Assembly: GCA_017443595.1 (NCBI GenBank)
Contig: JAFSYU010000011.1
Location: forward strand, 1-49,948
DNA length: 49,948 nt
Origin: Clostridia bacterium
Lineage (GTDB): Bacteria > Bacillota > Clostridia > Oscillospirales > CAG-272
Direction: 5' to 3'
A program made the position numbers and the translations under genes. Numbering within the stretch: the stretch's first letter is position 1; every line of letters begins with the position of its first letter. Below are positions 14,830 to 21,964 of this stretch, piece after piece. The notes below the pieces were generated by a model, which saw nothing but the letters and a program-made list of their open reading frames with translations, was not told the DNA's origin and ran no database searches.

Positions 14830-16589
14830 TCGTAGTCACCCAGATAGCTGACGTCCGGAACGTATAGCCATTCCAGTACGTCGCCGTCGTTTAAAACGTA
14901 TGCGCCGGAGCCGACGGACGGCGCTTTGCCGTTAACTTTATAGCCCCAGCCGGACGTCGGTCCGTACGAAGCCTCGTAAAGATCGCCTATACCGGAAATA
15001 TACGGATTGATCTTTGAGCCGTTGTTGACGACAGTCAGACCTTTCTGACGGCAGATACGAATAAGCACCGAATAAGCCGTGTCGTTTTCCTCTATCTCCA
15101 CCTTTTGCGGCGGTATCATTTCTTTATCCAAAACAAGCGAGCAGTCAACGGAAAAAGTGATATATCCGCTCACGTCTACCGTTTCCTCGCCGCCGAAATA
15201 TTCATTTCCGAGCTTTACGCCGGATATACCGAGATATACAGCAACGCCGGCGGTTATAACGATTATGATTATGTAATCTATTACCCTTTTTCTTTTGAGT
15301 ATCAGCATAACGACGCAGACTGTCACGCCGGCGGCGCAGACCGCGATGATTATTATTACCGTTACGCTCGGTTTTCCCTTTTCGTCCCGCGCTTTTGTAT
15401 CTTCCGCTGCCGTTGTTTCTTCCGTTTCCATAGTTTCCGTTTCCGTTGTTGTTTGCCCCGTTGTTTCTGGCTCTGTATCGGTTTCCGGTTCTTTTGTTGT
15501 TTCCGGCTCTGACGTTATTTCGGGTCCTGACGTCGTTTCCGGCTCTGATATCGTTTCAGACCCGACCGCGGTTTCCGGCTCTGACGTTGCTTCGGATACT
15601 TCCGTTGTTACGGGCTCCGCCGTTGTTTCCGGCTCTGTTGTTTTTTGCACTTGTGTGGTTTCCGGCTCCGTCTCGGTCTGCGGCTCCGTTGTTGTTTCCG
15701 GCGCTTCTGTTGTTTCGGGTGCTTTTTCCTGACTGTCGATCACATAAAACGGTGTGAGCAGATCGTTATTTATCAGCGCACAGTAAGCCTGCGCCGTAGC
15801 CGTTCCGTTCGCTCCGGTGCCGTGCGTATGCTCAAAACTGCCGTCCGGCAGCCGGTACGACAAAAGCGCGTCGTATACGGATACGCCGTTTTTTATGAAT
15901 CTGTCATCAGATCTCGCGTCTATGCCGAGGGAAGAAAGAGCCATTACCGCCTGCGCGCAGTTTTCGCAGTTTTCACTGCCGAAATACCTGAAAGCCCCCG
16001 TGTCCTTCTGCTGTGACGAAAGATACGAAAGCGCTTTTTCTATCGCTTCCGCCACGTCTTTTTCGTCCTTATGAGGCGCCAGCGCCTGTATCGCCATGGA
16101 CGTCATGTCTATATCAGGCGTCGTACCTATCGTCGGGAATCCGCCGGACTCCGTAACGCGCGCAAGCAGTCTGTCTATATGCATAGACACGGTCAAGCCG
16201 GTATCGTAGCCGTTGTTAGCCAGATGCAGAGAGAAAACAAGCCCCGACGTACTTTCCGCGGTCTTTATTTTTTCTTTGTCTAACGCGTCGTAAACGGATC
16301 CTTCTATACCGCAGGCTTTTACGGTAAGCGCGTATTTCATAGCCGTAACGGTGTTTATCGGAACGTCTTTTCCGGCTATGAGCGAGCCGAACCCGGTCAG
16401 ATCGAGCGTGTTATCGTAACGGTGCAGCGCTATGGCGGTAAAACAGCCGTTTTCCGGATCGTCCGGGAGCTGCGACGCTATCTGCGGCAGTTTTTGTTTA
16501 TAATCAAAATTTTCCGCATATGCGGATATCCTCACGGCTGAGGATAAGACGACCAGCGCCGCGAGGATAATAAGCAGTCTTTTTTTCAA
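14826..16589 (-). CDS. Membrane-tethered transcobalamin-like protein (alpha barrel plus DUF4430)
   Basis: A 587-residue surface protein. Parts in order: signal peptide (1-25); a prenyltransferase/squalene-cyclase-type alpha-barrel region (about 30-280) with repeats such as GGFPTIGTTPDIDMTSMAIQ and GAFRYFGSENCENCAQAV; a Thr/Glu/Pro-rich linker (about 285-400); two membrane helices (about 408-430 and 437-455) separated by the basic turn KRKRVID; and a C-terminal DUF4430 domain (about 475-587) ending TSGWGYKVNGKAPSVGSGAY...GDVLEWLYV. Barrel plus DUF4430 is the domain pairing of animal intrinsic factor and transcobalamin. With ecfT overlapping by 4 bp and a cobalamin-riboswitch-like leader upstream, a corrinoid-capture role is inferred. 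Binding is not demonstrable from sequence. Confidence 0.8.
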   Translation of the reverse strand: MKKRLLIILAALVVLSSAVRISAYAENFDYKQKLPQIASQLPDDPENGCFTAIALHRYDNTLDLTGFGSLIAGKDVPINTVTAMKYALTVKACGIEGSVYDALDKEKIKTAESTSGLVFSLHLANNGYDTGLTVSMHIDRLLARVTESGGFPTIGTTPDIDMTSMAIQALAPHKDEKDVAEAIEKALSYLSSQQKDTGAFRYFGSENCENCAQAVMALSSLGIDARSDDRFIKNGVSVYDALLSYRLPDGSFEHTHGTGANGTATAQAYCALINNDLLTPFYVIDSQEKAPETTEAPETTTEPQTETEPETTQVQKTTEPETTAEPVTTEVSEATSEPETAVGSETISEPETTSGPEITSEPETTKEPETDTEPETTGQTTTETETMETEETTAAEDTKARDEKGKPSVTVIIIIAVCAAGVTVCVVMLILKRKRVIDYIIIIVITAGVAVYLGISGVKLGNEYFGGEETVDVSGYITFSVDCSLVLDKEMIPPQKVEIEENDTAYSVLIRICRQKGLTVVNNGSKINPYISGIGDLYEASYGPTSGWGYKVNGKAPSVGSGAYVLNDGDVLEWLYVPDVSYLGDYE

Positions 16590-16610
16590 TTTAAAATTCT
16601 TTTGCCGGAA

Positions 16611-17477
16611 TTATTTTGAGCTTACGGCACTGAACAGAGCCACAACGTCCTTGTTGTTAACTTCGCCGTCGCCGTCAAAATCGTATTTTGCTTCATCTTC
16701 TTCTTTTTCCAAAGCGGAAACGTATCTGAACAGAGATACGACGTCCTTGTTGTCTGTCTGACCGTCTTCATTTACGTCTCCGGGCTCAAAACCCGCGCTG
16801 AACAGACATACCGGCGGTATAAGAACAAGTCCTTCCTTTTCGGCGCTTATAACGGCGCTTTTCGTCATAGCTACCACGGCTTTGCCGTCAGCGTCGGTAA
16901 CTGCATCCGTGTCAACGCCGTCAACCGTTATGACCGCGCCTTCAAGCGGAGATACTATCGGGGCGTAGGTTTCCGGATCATAGCCGGATACGTATTTGAC
17001 GGATATGGTCACTATACCGTCATCATCTTCCGTAACCGAATCAAAGAACGAATAAGCGTCGGAATACGTAGCGGCGTCGGAATAAACAAAAGCGTATACA
17101 ACGTCGCCCTGCGCCACCGCGTCGGTAAGCGACCAGCATGAAGCGTTGTTTTTGTAATATCCGTAAGAACCGCCGTTTTCAACGCCCCAGAGCTTTGTAA
17201 TAAACAGGCCGTAGCTGCCGACATCCGTTGCGAAGCCGCCTTCGCATTTTTCTTTATGGACCGTAATAAGAACGTCGTTTACGGTCCATGCTCCGTCGCC
17301 GTCCTCGTCTGCTTCGGCGACTTCATACATTGCAAGAGCGATCTTTTCGCCGTCGTATATGTTGACGTATGCATATGCTTTTTCCGCATCCTCCGCTTCG
17401 GCAAAACACATAAGCGACGGTACGAGCATTGCTGTCACAATTATGACCGATATAAAGGTCTTCCACATTTTTTTCAT
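16611..17477 (-). CDS. Secreted DUF4430-like protein with C-terminal dockerin
   Basis: A 288-residue exported protein, first gene of the riboswitch-controlled operon. Signal peptide 1-27 (cleavage likely after CFAEA). Residues 35-150 resemble the transcobalamin beta / DUF4430 fold: TVNDVLITVHKE, then WGVENGGSYGYYKNNASCW and VAQGDVVYAFVY, parallel in order to the C-terminus of the next gene. Residues 150-225 look like a small Ig/carboxypeptidase-regulatory domain (LEGAVITVDGVDTDAVTDADG). Residues 232-288 are a type I dockerin with DVNEDGQTDNKD and DFDGDGEVNNKD. GAAAGGAAG precedes the ATG. It may present a corrinoid-binding domain on a cohesin scaffold; the ligand is inferred. Confidence 0.75.
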   Translation of the reverse strand: MKKMWKTFISVIIVTAMLVPSLMCFAEAEDAEKAYAYVNIYDGEKIALAMYEVAEADEDGDGAWTVNDVLITVHKEKCEGGFATDVGSYGLFITKLWGVENGGSYGYYKNNASCWSLTDAVAQGDVVYAFVYSDAATYSDAYSFFDSVTEDDDGIVTISVKYVSGYDPETYAPIVSPLEGAVITVDGVDTDAVTDADGKAVVAMTKSAVISAEKEGLVLIPPVCLFSAGFEPGDVNEDGQTDNKDVVSLFRYVSALEKEEDEAKYDFDGDGEVNNKDVVALFSAVSSK

Positions 17478-17546
17478 TTTTTCTTCCTTTCAAGAAAATA
17501 AAATACACAGCTTTTAAGGCTGTGTTGAATACGTTTTTGTACGGCA

Positions 17547-17573
17547 AAAGAAGACGGTGCTCTCCCCGCCGTC
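17547..17573 (-). terminator. Candidate riboswitch expression-platform terminator
   Basis: Minus strand GACGG (17573-17569) pairs with CCGTC (17557-17553) around CGGGGAGAGCA, followed by TTCTTTTG. It sits between the cobalamin-aptamer-like core and the first coding gene, where a ligand-controlled terminator is expected. The stem is short and the T run interrupted. Confidence 0.45.
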
Positions 17574-17770
17574 AAAACAGATCTTCCCGCCTCACGAAAG
17601 ACCGTTTCAGTTTATTAAGCTCCGCCAAGCATTCCGACTGGTCACATCAGTGTGTGAGTAACGGTAATTGACGTTGCGGCCGATTTTCACGGCGCTTTCC
17701 TCTGCCCGGCACAGGTTATCCCAAGCCCGCCGATCTAACGGCGCCCGCGCGTAACGCGCTTCGGGGGACG
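17574..17770 (-). promoter_or_regulatory. Probable cobalamin riboswitch
   Basis: The minus-strand leader of the ECF operon carries cobalamin-aptamer hallmarks in order: GAGGAAAGC, then GCCG-TGAAAAT-CGGC (the conserved GGTGAAAATCC-type stem-loop) at about 17682-17696, then a P6-like hairpin AACG...CGTT. Next is TCACACACTGATGTGA, which has a CACTG matching the core of the B12 box, and finally CAGTCGGAATGCTTGGCGG, equivalent to the terminal GAGTC-GGA-ACC-TGCC element. The P6 region and B12-box stem are shorter than in classic btuB leaders, so this may be a variant class. The exact ends are approximate. It should turn off the downstream genes when cobalamin is plentiful. Confidence 0.72.
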
Positions 17771-17785
17771 GAGCCTCTCGTTTTT

Positions 17786-17825
17786 TTACAAAAAGAGCTT
17801 CTTTCAGGCAAGCCGAAAGAAGCTC
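17786..17825 (-). terminator. Intrinsic terminator after rpmF
   Basis: GAGCTTCTTTC pairs perfectly over 11 bp with GAAAGAAGCTC around GGCTTGCCT and is followed by TTTTTG on the minus strand. It starts 9 bp after the rpmF stop and separates rpmF from the riboswitch operon. Confidence 0.92.
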
Positions 17826-17833
17826 CGTTTGAC

Positions 17834-18016
17834 TTAGTCTTCTACCTTTATTATCTGCTTGCCGTTATAATATCCGCAAGCTCTGCAAACTCTGTGGCTG
17901 AGATTGTACTCACCGCACTTGGGGCATTTGGTCATGCCGGGCATTTCAAGCTTCCAGACGTTTGAGCGTCTTCTGTCGCGTCTTGCCTTGCTGACTTTTC
18001 TCTTCGGTACTGCCAT
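17834..18016 (-). CDS. rpmF: 50S ribosomal protein L32
   Basis: A 60-residue large-subunit ribosomal protein. It has the family start [23 protein letters not shown] in recognisable form, then a zinc-binding pair CPKCGEYN and CRACGYYNG, i.e. the four-cysteine C+ form. Family length is exact. It follows yceD by 14 bp, the usual bacterial pairing, with GGAGGTGC before the ATG. Confidence 0.97.
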   Translation of the reverse strand: MAVPKRKVSKARRDRRRSNVWKLEMPGMTKCPKCGEYNLSHRVCRACGYYNGKQIIKVED

Positions 18017-18030
18017 TTATCCGCACCTCC

Positions 18031-18522
18031 TTATAAAGTGTCTTGATCTTTGTTATCCTGGCTGTGTTCACAGCCGCCTTCGTTAAGATCCTGTCCGCAA
18101 ACCGGGCAAAGACCTTTGCAGTCAAGCCTGCATAAAGGCTTTGTGGGGAAGCTGATGGAAAGCTCCTCATAGACTGCCGGGTCAAGTTCTATCTGCCTGT
18201 CAGTATAAAATATTTCGTCGTCGCTTTCCTGTTCCTTCTTTTGTGAAACGGTGCGGCGCATACTGCATTCACAGGTTTTTTCAACCATTTTTCCGCAGCG
18301 CGCGCAATGCGTCGTATACGGCATTGAAGCGGAACATTCAAGCTCGTAATAACCGGAAATATCGCAGATCTTTCCCTTGACATCTATATAGCCGCGCGGC
18401 GTTATATCAAGCCCCTTGAAATAGATATCAGATTCTTCACCCGAGACGTTTTCCGTAAAGCTGAAATGGAGTTCTTTCAGTTCACCGCTCAATATGGGCG
18501 TAAGGTCTATCTTCATATCCAT
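18031..18522 (-). CDS. yceD: YceD/DUF177 family protein
   Basis: A 163-residue protein of the YceD family, whose members sit before rpmF and are linked to 23S rRNA accumulation. Visible features are the N-terminal MDMKIDLTPILSGELKELHF, the first cysteine group TTHCARCGKMVEKTCEC, then the family core DLDPAVYE-like stretch (ELDPAVYEELSISFPTKPLC) and CKGLCPVCGQDLNEGGCEH. The cysteine pairs suggest metal binding, which not all family members have. The promoter is at 18570-18598. Confidence 0.88.
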   Translation of the reverse strand: MDMKIDLTPILSGELKELHFSFTENVSGEESDIYFKGLDITPRGYIDVKGKICDISGYYELECSASMPYTTHCARCGKMVEKTCECSMRRTVSQKKEQESDDEIFYTDRQIELDPAVYEELSISFPTKPLCRLDCKGLCPVCGQDLNEGGCEHSQDNKDQDTL

Positions 18523-18569
18523 CTCCGAAAATAATGATATTTATACCCGCGGCATAAATCGCACAGAAT

Positions 18570-18598
18570 ATTATACATATAAGCACGAAAAATGTCAA
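18570..18598 (-). promoter_or_regulatory. Promoter of yceD-rpmF
   Basis: Minus strand: perfect -35 TTGACA (18593-18598), 17-bp spacer, perfect -10 TATAAT (18570-18575), with about 45 bp to the yceD start. Confidence 0.88.
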
Positions 18599-18652
18599 TA
18601 GGTAAAAACGGATAACTTTGAATTTTTTGTAAATAATTCTATCCAAAATATA

Positions 18653-19390
18653 TTATACCGTCAGCATTTCACGCAGTTTTTCATATATCTTCTTCTCCGC
18701 GCGGGAGACCTTGACCTGAGACAGACCGAGCGTATCCGCCGTCTGCTGCTGGGAATAATCGCGGAAATATCTTAAAAATATGATCTTTTGCTCCGTTTTG
18801 TCAAGCTTTGAAACTGCGTCGCGCAGAGAAAGAGATTCGCAAAGCTCGTTTATGCCGTCGTCCTCGGACGGTATCGCGCCCTCGAGCGTCATGTTCTCGT
18901 CGTCTCCGACGGCTTCCGACAGCGAGTGCATCGGGTACGCGGATTCAAGCGCGTCCGTAAGCTCCTCTTCGGACACGCCGCATATCTTTGCCAGCTCCGA
19001 CATACGCGGCTCGTAACCGTGCTCGGACGCGAATTTTTCTTTTTGTTTCATTGCGTTCTGCGCCGTTTTTTTAACGGTGCGGCTGACTTTGATAATACCG
19101 TCGTCGCGCAGAAAACGGCGTATCTCGCCTATTATCAGCGGCACGGCGTACGTGGAAAAGACCGTGCCGAAGCTCGGCTCGTAGCTTTTTATCGCTTTTA
19201 TCATACCTATCGCGCCTATCTGGACAAGATCCTCGTACTCCGCGCCGCGGTCCGCAAATCTCGGCACAATGCTGCGGATAAGTCCCATGTTTGCGGACAC
19301 GAGCTCGTCCATCGCCGCCCTGTCGCCCCGTTGCGCTCTTCTTATTAGCTCCGTGTTTTTCTTATAATCGTACGGTTTCTGACTGTTCAT
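18653..19390 (-). CDS. sigF: Sporulation sigma factor F
   Basis: A 245-residue forespore-specific RNA polymerase sigma factor of the SigF/SigG/SigB group. Region 2 contains NMGLIRSIVPRFADRGAEYEDLVQIGAIGMIKAI and FGTVFSTYAVPLIIGEIRRFLRDDG. Region 3 has KKTAQNAMKQKEKF, and region 4 ends with SQQQTADTLGLSQVKVSRAEKKIYEKL. Identification as sigma-F rather than sigma-G rests on the immediately upstream spoIIAA and spoIIAB genes. GGAGG lies 7 bp before the ATG. It is the last gene of the spoIIA operon. Confidence 0.93.
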   Translation of the reverse strand: MNSQKPYDYKKNTELIRRAQRGDRAAMDELVSANMGLIRSIVPRFADRGAEYEDLVQIGAIGMIKAIKSYEPSFGTVFSTYAVPLIIGEIRRFLRDDGIIKVSRTVKKTAQNAMKQKEKFASEHGYEPRMSELAKICGVSEEELTDALESAYPMHSLSEAVGDDENMTLEGAIPSEDDGINELCESLSLRDAVSKLDKTEQKIIFLRYFRDYSQQQTADTLGLSQVKVSRAEKKIYEKLREMLTV

Positions 19391-19417
19391 CCGGTACCTC
19401 CGCGTAAAGCGGCGGAT

Positions 19418-19858
19418 CTATCCCCGCCGCAAAAGTCGTTTTTCCATAAACACGCGCGTACCGGCTCCGACTTTTGATCTGACTCTGACCTTGTCCGCAA
19501 ACGTCTGCATTATTGCAAAGCCCATACCGCTGCGTTCGCCTTTGCTGTCCGTGGTGTAAAGCGGAGTCATTGCAAGGGAAACATCCGGTATGCCGCAGCC
19601 TTTGTCAGCTATCAGAACGGTAAATCTGCCGTCGTCGAACAGGCGCGCGTTTATGTAGATAAGCCCGACGGAGTTTTTATAAGCGTGGACCACGCAGTTT
19701 GTGACCGCCTCGGAGACGGCGCAGCGTATATCCGCAAGCTCGCCCACGCTCGGATCGGCGCGCGATACGAACTGTGACACGCAGCCGCGCGCGACAGCCT
19801 CGTTTTCCGGGATCGACGGAAGCGTCAGCTTTATTTCATTTATTATTTTACTTTTCAT
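19418..19858 (-). CDS. spoIIAB: Anti-sigma F factor / serine kinase SpoIIAB
   Basis: A 146-residue GHKL-fold kinase that holds sigma-F inactive and phosphorylates SpoIIAA. The N box EAVTNCVVHAYK is near residue 50, the G1 box IADKGCGIPD near 85 and the G2 box GERSGMGFAIMQTF near 107. It begins with KLTLPSIPENEAVARGCVSQF, a typical SpoIIAB start. Its ATG overlaps the spoIIAA stop by 4 bp, and sigF follows after 27 bp, the standard spoIIA arrangement. Confidence 0.96.
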   Translation of the reverse strand: MKSKIINEIKLTLPSIPENEAVARGCVSQFVSRADPSVGELADIRCAVSEAVTNCVVHAYKNSVGLIYINARLFDDGRFTVLIADKGCGIPDVSLAMTPLYTTDSKGERSGMGFAIMQTFADKVRVRSKVGAGTRVFMEKRLLRRG

Positions 19859-20187
19859 TTTATACTTCCTTTCGTTTGCGTCTCAGCCGTTATAACGGAG
19901 CAAAGACCCGCCATATCAAGTATTTTCATCGCCCTCTCGTCCGCGCCTTTAAGCCTGAACGGGACGCCTATGCGTTTGCACAGCGCGTATCTGCCCATTA
20001 TCAGTCCCAGGCCCGAACTGTCCATAAACGTTATGCGCGATATATCGAGCACAAGCCCGGCGGGAATGCGCTCCTGTACCCGCTCGTCTATCTTTGCCCG
20101 CACGGCGGCGGCAAGGCAGTGGTCAAGCTCACCCGATAAATAAGCGGTGAGCGTACCGTTTTTTTCACTGAATGTAAGCCCGTCCAT
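19855..20187 (-). CDS. spoIIAA: Anti-anti-sigma factor SpoIIAA
   Basis: A 110-residue STAS-domain protein that releases sigma-F from SpoIIAB when unphosphorylated. The phosphorylation site is visible in ITFMDSSGLGLIMGRY (Ser about 58). N-terminal LTAYLSGELDHCLA matches the family. It is the first gene of spoIIA. The upstream region is AT-rich, but I could not place a convincing sigma-H promoter. Confidence 0.94.
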   Translation of the reverse strand: MDGLTFSEKNGTLTAYLSGELDHCLAAAVRAKIDERVQERIPAGLVLDISRITFMDSSGLGLIMGRYALCKRIGVPFRLKGADERAMKILDMAGLCSVITAETQTKGSIK

Positions 20188-20273
20188 ATTTTTGTTTCCC
20201 TTTCTTTATTCTGCTATTATGATATTCTGTTTTATATGATTTTTTTGTCGGATAAGATCAGTCAAGAAAAATT

Positions 20274-20298
20274 AAAAAAAGCCCCGATCCTCCGGGAC
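20274..20298 (-). terminator. Intrinsic terminator after the STAS gene
   Basis: Minus strand GTCCCG pairs with CGGGGC (one G-T pair) around GAGGAT and is followed by seven T residues. It separates the STAS/ATPase-fold pair from spoIIA. Confidence 0.85.
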
Positions 20299-20340
20299 TT
20301 TTATCGTCTGAAATTATATGTAAGGTTATGAGACGCCGGT

Positions 20341-20640
20341 TTATTTTACTATAGTCAGGATCTCGGAAAAACCGGTGATATCAAAGATCTCTTCAACCGT
20401 TTCGTTTACGTTGCAGACCTTCATCTCGCCCTGACTGTTCATTATCCTCTGCGCCCACATAAGAACGCGCAGACCGGCGGATGATATGTATTCAAGATCC
20501 GTAAGATCAAACGTTAACAGCGTCACGCCGTCTATAACGGATCTGAGCTGTGCTTCAAGCTCCGGTGCGGTAGTCGTGTCAAGTCTTCCGTTCACTGCGA
20601 CCGTAAGCACGTTATCATTTTTCGTTTTAGTGACAGTCAT
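20341..20640 (-). CDS. STAS-domain anti-sigma factor antagonist
   Basis: A 99-residue single-domain STAS protein of the RsbV/SpoIIAA type. It shows NGRLDTTTAPELEAQL and the phospho-acceptor segment LEYISSAGLRVLMWAQ (Ser pair near residues 53-54). It follows the ATPase-fold gene by 15 bp and ends before a strong terminator, so the two form their own transcript separate from the adjacent spoIIA operon. It probably participates in a partner-switching pathway; its target sigma or regulator is unknown. Confidence 0.85.
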   Translation of the reverse strand: MTVTKTKNDNVLTVAVNGRLDTTTAPELEAQLRSVIDGVTLLTFDLTDLEYISSAGLRVLMWAQRIMNSQGEMKVCNVNETVEEIFDITGFSEILTIVK

Positions 20641-20655
20641 TTTTTTATCTCCTCA

Positions 20656-21234
20656 TTAAAATGCTTTATAGATTATTATTTCAACGCTGTTGCCTACAAC
20701 GCCGACTTTTATATCGTCCGCTATTTTTGCCAGGACGGATTTTTCAAGCTCATCCCACGCCTGCTTTGCGGTCTTGTCCGTATCCGCGTTTTTCATGACG
20801 TCAGATTTGTAATCCGACATCATCCATACGGGCGAATACGCTGACGCGGTGTTGATAACGGCATACGGCGCGGTTTCTCTCATGGACAGCAGAGCTTCCG
20901 CGATAAGCACTCTTATCCTTCCGGTAAATCCCGTAGCCGCGGCGTTTTTTCCGCTTGACGAGACGCTGATCAGTTTGTCGCGCATTTCCACGGTCATTTC
21001 GACTTCGGACTTGAGATGAAGTTCAAATTTCTTATCCTCGGCTGATATTTTGTACTCGGATACTATGTTTCCGGCAATACCGCGTATCATTCCGAATAAT
21101 TCTTCCGCCAAAAGGCGCAGATGAAGAACGGACTTTCTTTCAAGGCCGTAATCGGCACCGAGCTTCTCGGTCATGGCAAGAGCGTTTTCAACTCCCTTTT
21201 CCCCTCTGATCGTTGTTGTTTGTTCAGTTTTCAT
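20656..21234 (-). CDS. Putative degenerate anti-sigma/GHKL-like partner protein
   Basis: A 192-residue cytosolic protein with no confident family match. The segment HLRLLAEELFGMIRGIAGN (residues 38-56) looks like the N-box helix of RsbW/SpoIIAB ATPases. FELHLKSEVEMT could be the following strand, but the canonical G1 (DxGxG) and G2 motifs are absent, so ATP binding is doubtful. Pairing with a STAS gene 15 bp downstream supports a partner-switch role. GAAAGGAAC precedes the ATG. Confidence 0.5.
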   Translation of the reverse strand: MKTEQTTTIRGEKGVENALAMTEKLGADYGLERKSVLHLRLLAEELFGMIRGIAGNIVSEYKISAEDKKFELHLKSEVEMTVEMRDKLISVSSSGKNAAATGFTGRIRVLIAEALLSMRETAPYAVINTASAYSPVWMMSDYKSDVMKNADTDKTAKQAWDELEKSVLAKIADDIKVGVVGNSVEIIIYKAF

Positions 21235-21259
21235 TTTTTTGTTCCTTTCAATATCGTCA

Positions 21260-21402
21260 TTATTCTTTCGGTTTTTTAACGTATTTGATCATAAGCGCGG
21301 AAACTGCCGCTCCGACGGCAACGCCGTACCGCCCGTAAGAGCGAGCATACCGCCGGTAAAGACAGTTAAAAAATTATATAATGCCAGTTTGTATAATATC
21401 AT
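21260..21402 (-). pseudogene. Possible frameshifted small membrane protein
   Basis: From the ATG at 21402 the minus strand reads MILYKLALYNFLTVFTGGML and then ALTGG. A frame change near 21320 would continue it as GVAVGAAVSALMIKYVKKPKE to a TAA at 21262-21260, just 25 bp before the next gene. Joined, this is a hydrophobic peptide of about 47 residues with a basic tail, typical of a small membrane protein. In the original frame it stops after 37 residues. No good ribosome binding site is visible. It could be a mutation, an assembly error or chance. Confidence 0.3.
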
Positions 21403-21520
21403 ATATTTTTGCAAAAATCAAGTAATTATATAAAATATTACTAATAAATTTGAAAAAAAGCACTGATTTTAAGCAAAATTGCCCGTGCAAAGATAACTTG
21501 ATTAAAAACAACGCAAAAAA

Positions 21521-21722
21521 CCGGGAAAGGATTATAACGTCCTTTCCCGGTTTTTTATTTTGATTTGCCGCGCCCCCTCATTTGAAGAATGATGGGACCG
21601 GGGTTCCCCGACGCGAACCGGAGAGCGTTGGGGGTTCCCGGGAGGGGACAGGGGGGCATGGGAGGTTCTCGCCGCAGGCGAGCAAAGGGGTTCCCCGTTG
21701 CGAACATCGTGAGCAACGGGGA
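21521..21722. repeat. Long direct repeat, copy 1
   Basis: About 200 bp repeated at 23025-23226 with roughly nine bases in ten identical. It begins with a terminator hairpin (CCGGGAAAGG pairing with CCTTTCCCGG, then TTTTTTATTTT), continues through TCATTTGAAGAATGA and GGGGTTCCCCGACGCGAACC and ends at GTGAGCAACGGG. Copy 1 has no plus-strand gene upstream of its terminator, which suggests the copy was generated by duplication or insertion. Confidence 0.88.
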
Positions 21723-21782
21723 ACCCCTATTACCGCCCCAAACCCCACCATCCCCCCGAAAGTCTTCGGGGCTTTTGAAGCC

Positions 21783-21807
21783 GGGTCGTCGAGGGCGCCG
21801 ACTCCCT
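21783..21807. repeat. Dispersed GGGTCGTCG palindrome copy
   Basis: GGGTCGTCGAGGGCGCCGAC followed by TCCCT, nearly identical to the element at 7868-7891 and the inverse of that at 32645-32668. It lies between repeat copy 1 and the XRE gene promoter. Confidence 0.7.
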
Positions 21808-21897
21808 AAGTCCGCGAGCTGCCCCTATTAATATTTAATATTGAAAAATCTCAACTTCTTTCAACCGCCGGTTGAGTTATACAAGAAAAACAAGTTA

Positions 21898-21925
21898 TTG
21901 ATTTTTCTTAAAGCTATGGTATAAT
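21898..21925 (+). promoter_or_regulatory. Promoter of the XRE gene
   Basis: -35 TTGATT (21898-21903), 16-bp spacer, -10 TATAAT (21920-21925), about 40 bp before the chosen start. Confidence 0.65.
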
Positions 21926-21964
21926 ATGATCACAAAAGCGCTTTTGAATTTTCGGAGGAAATAT

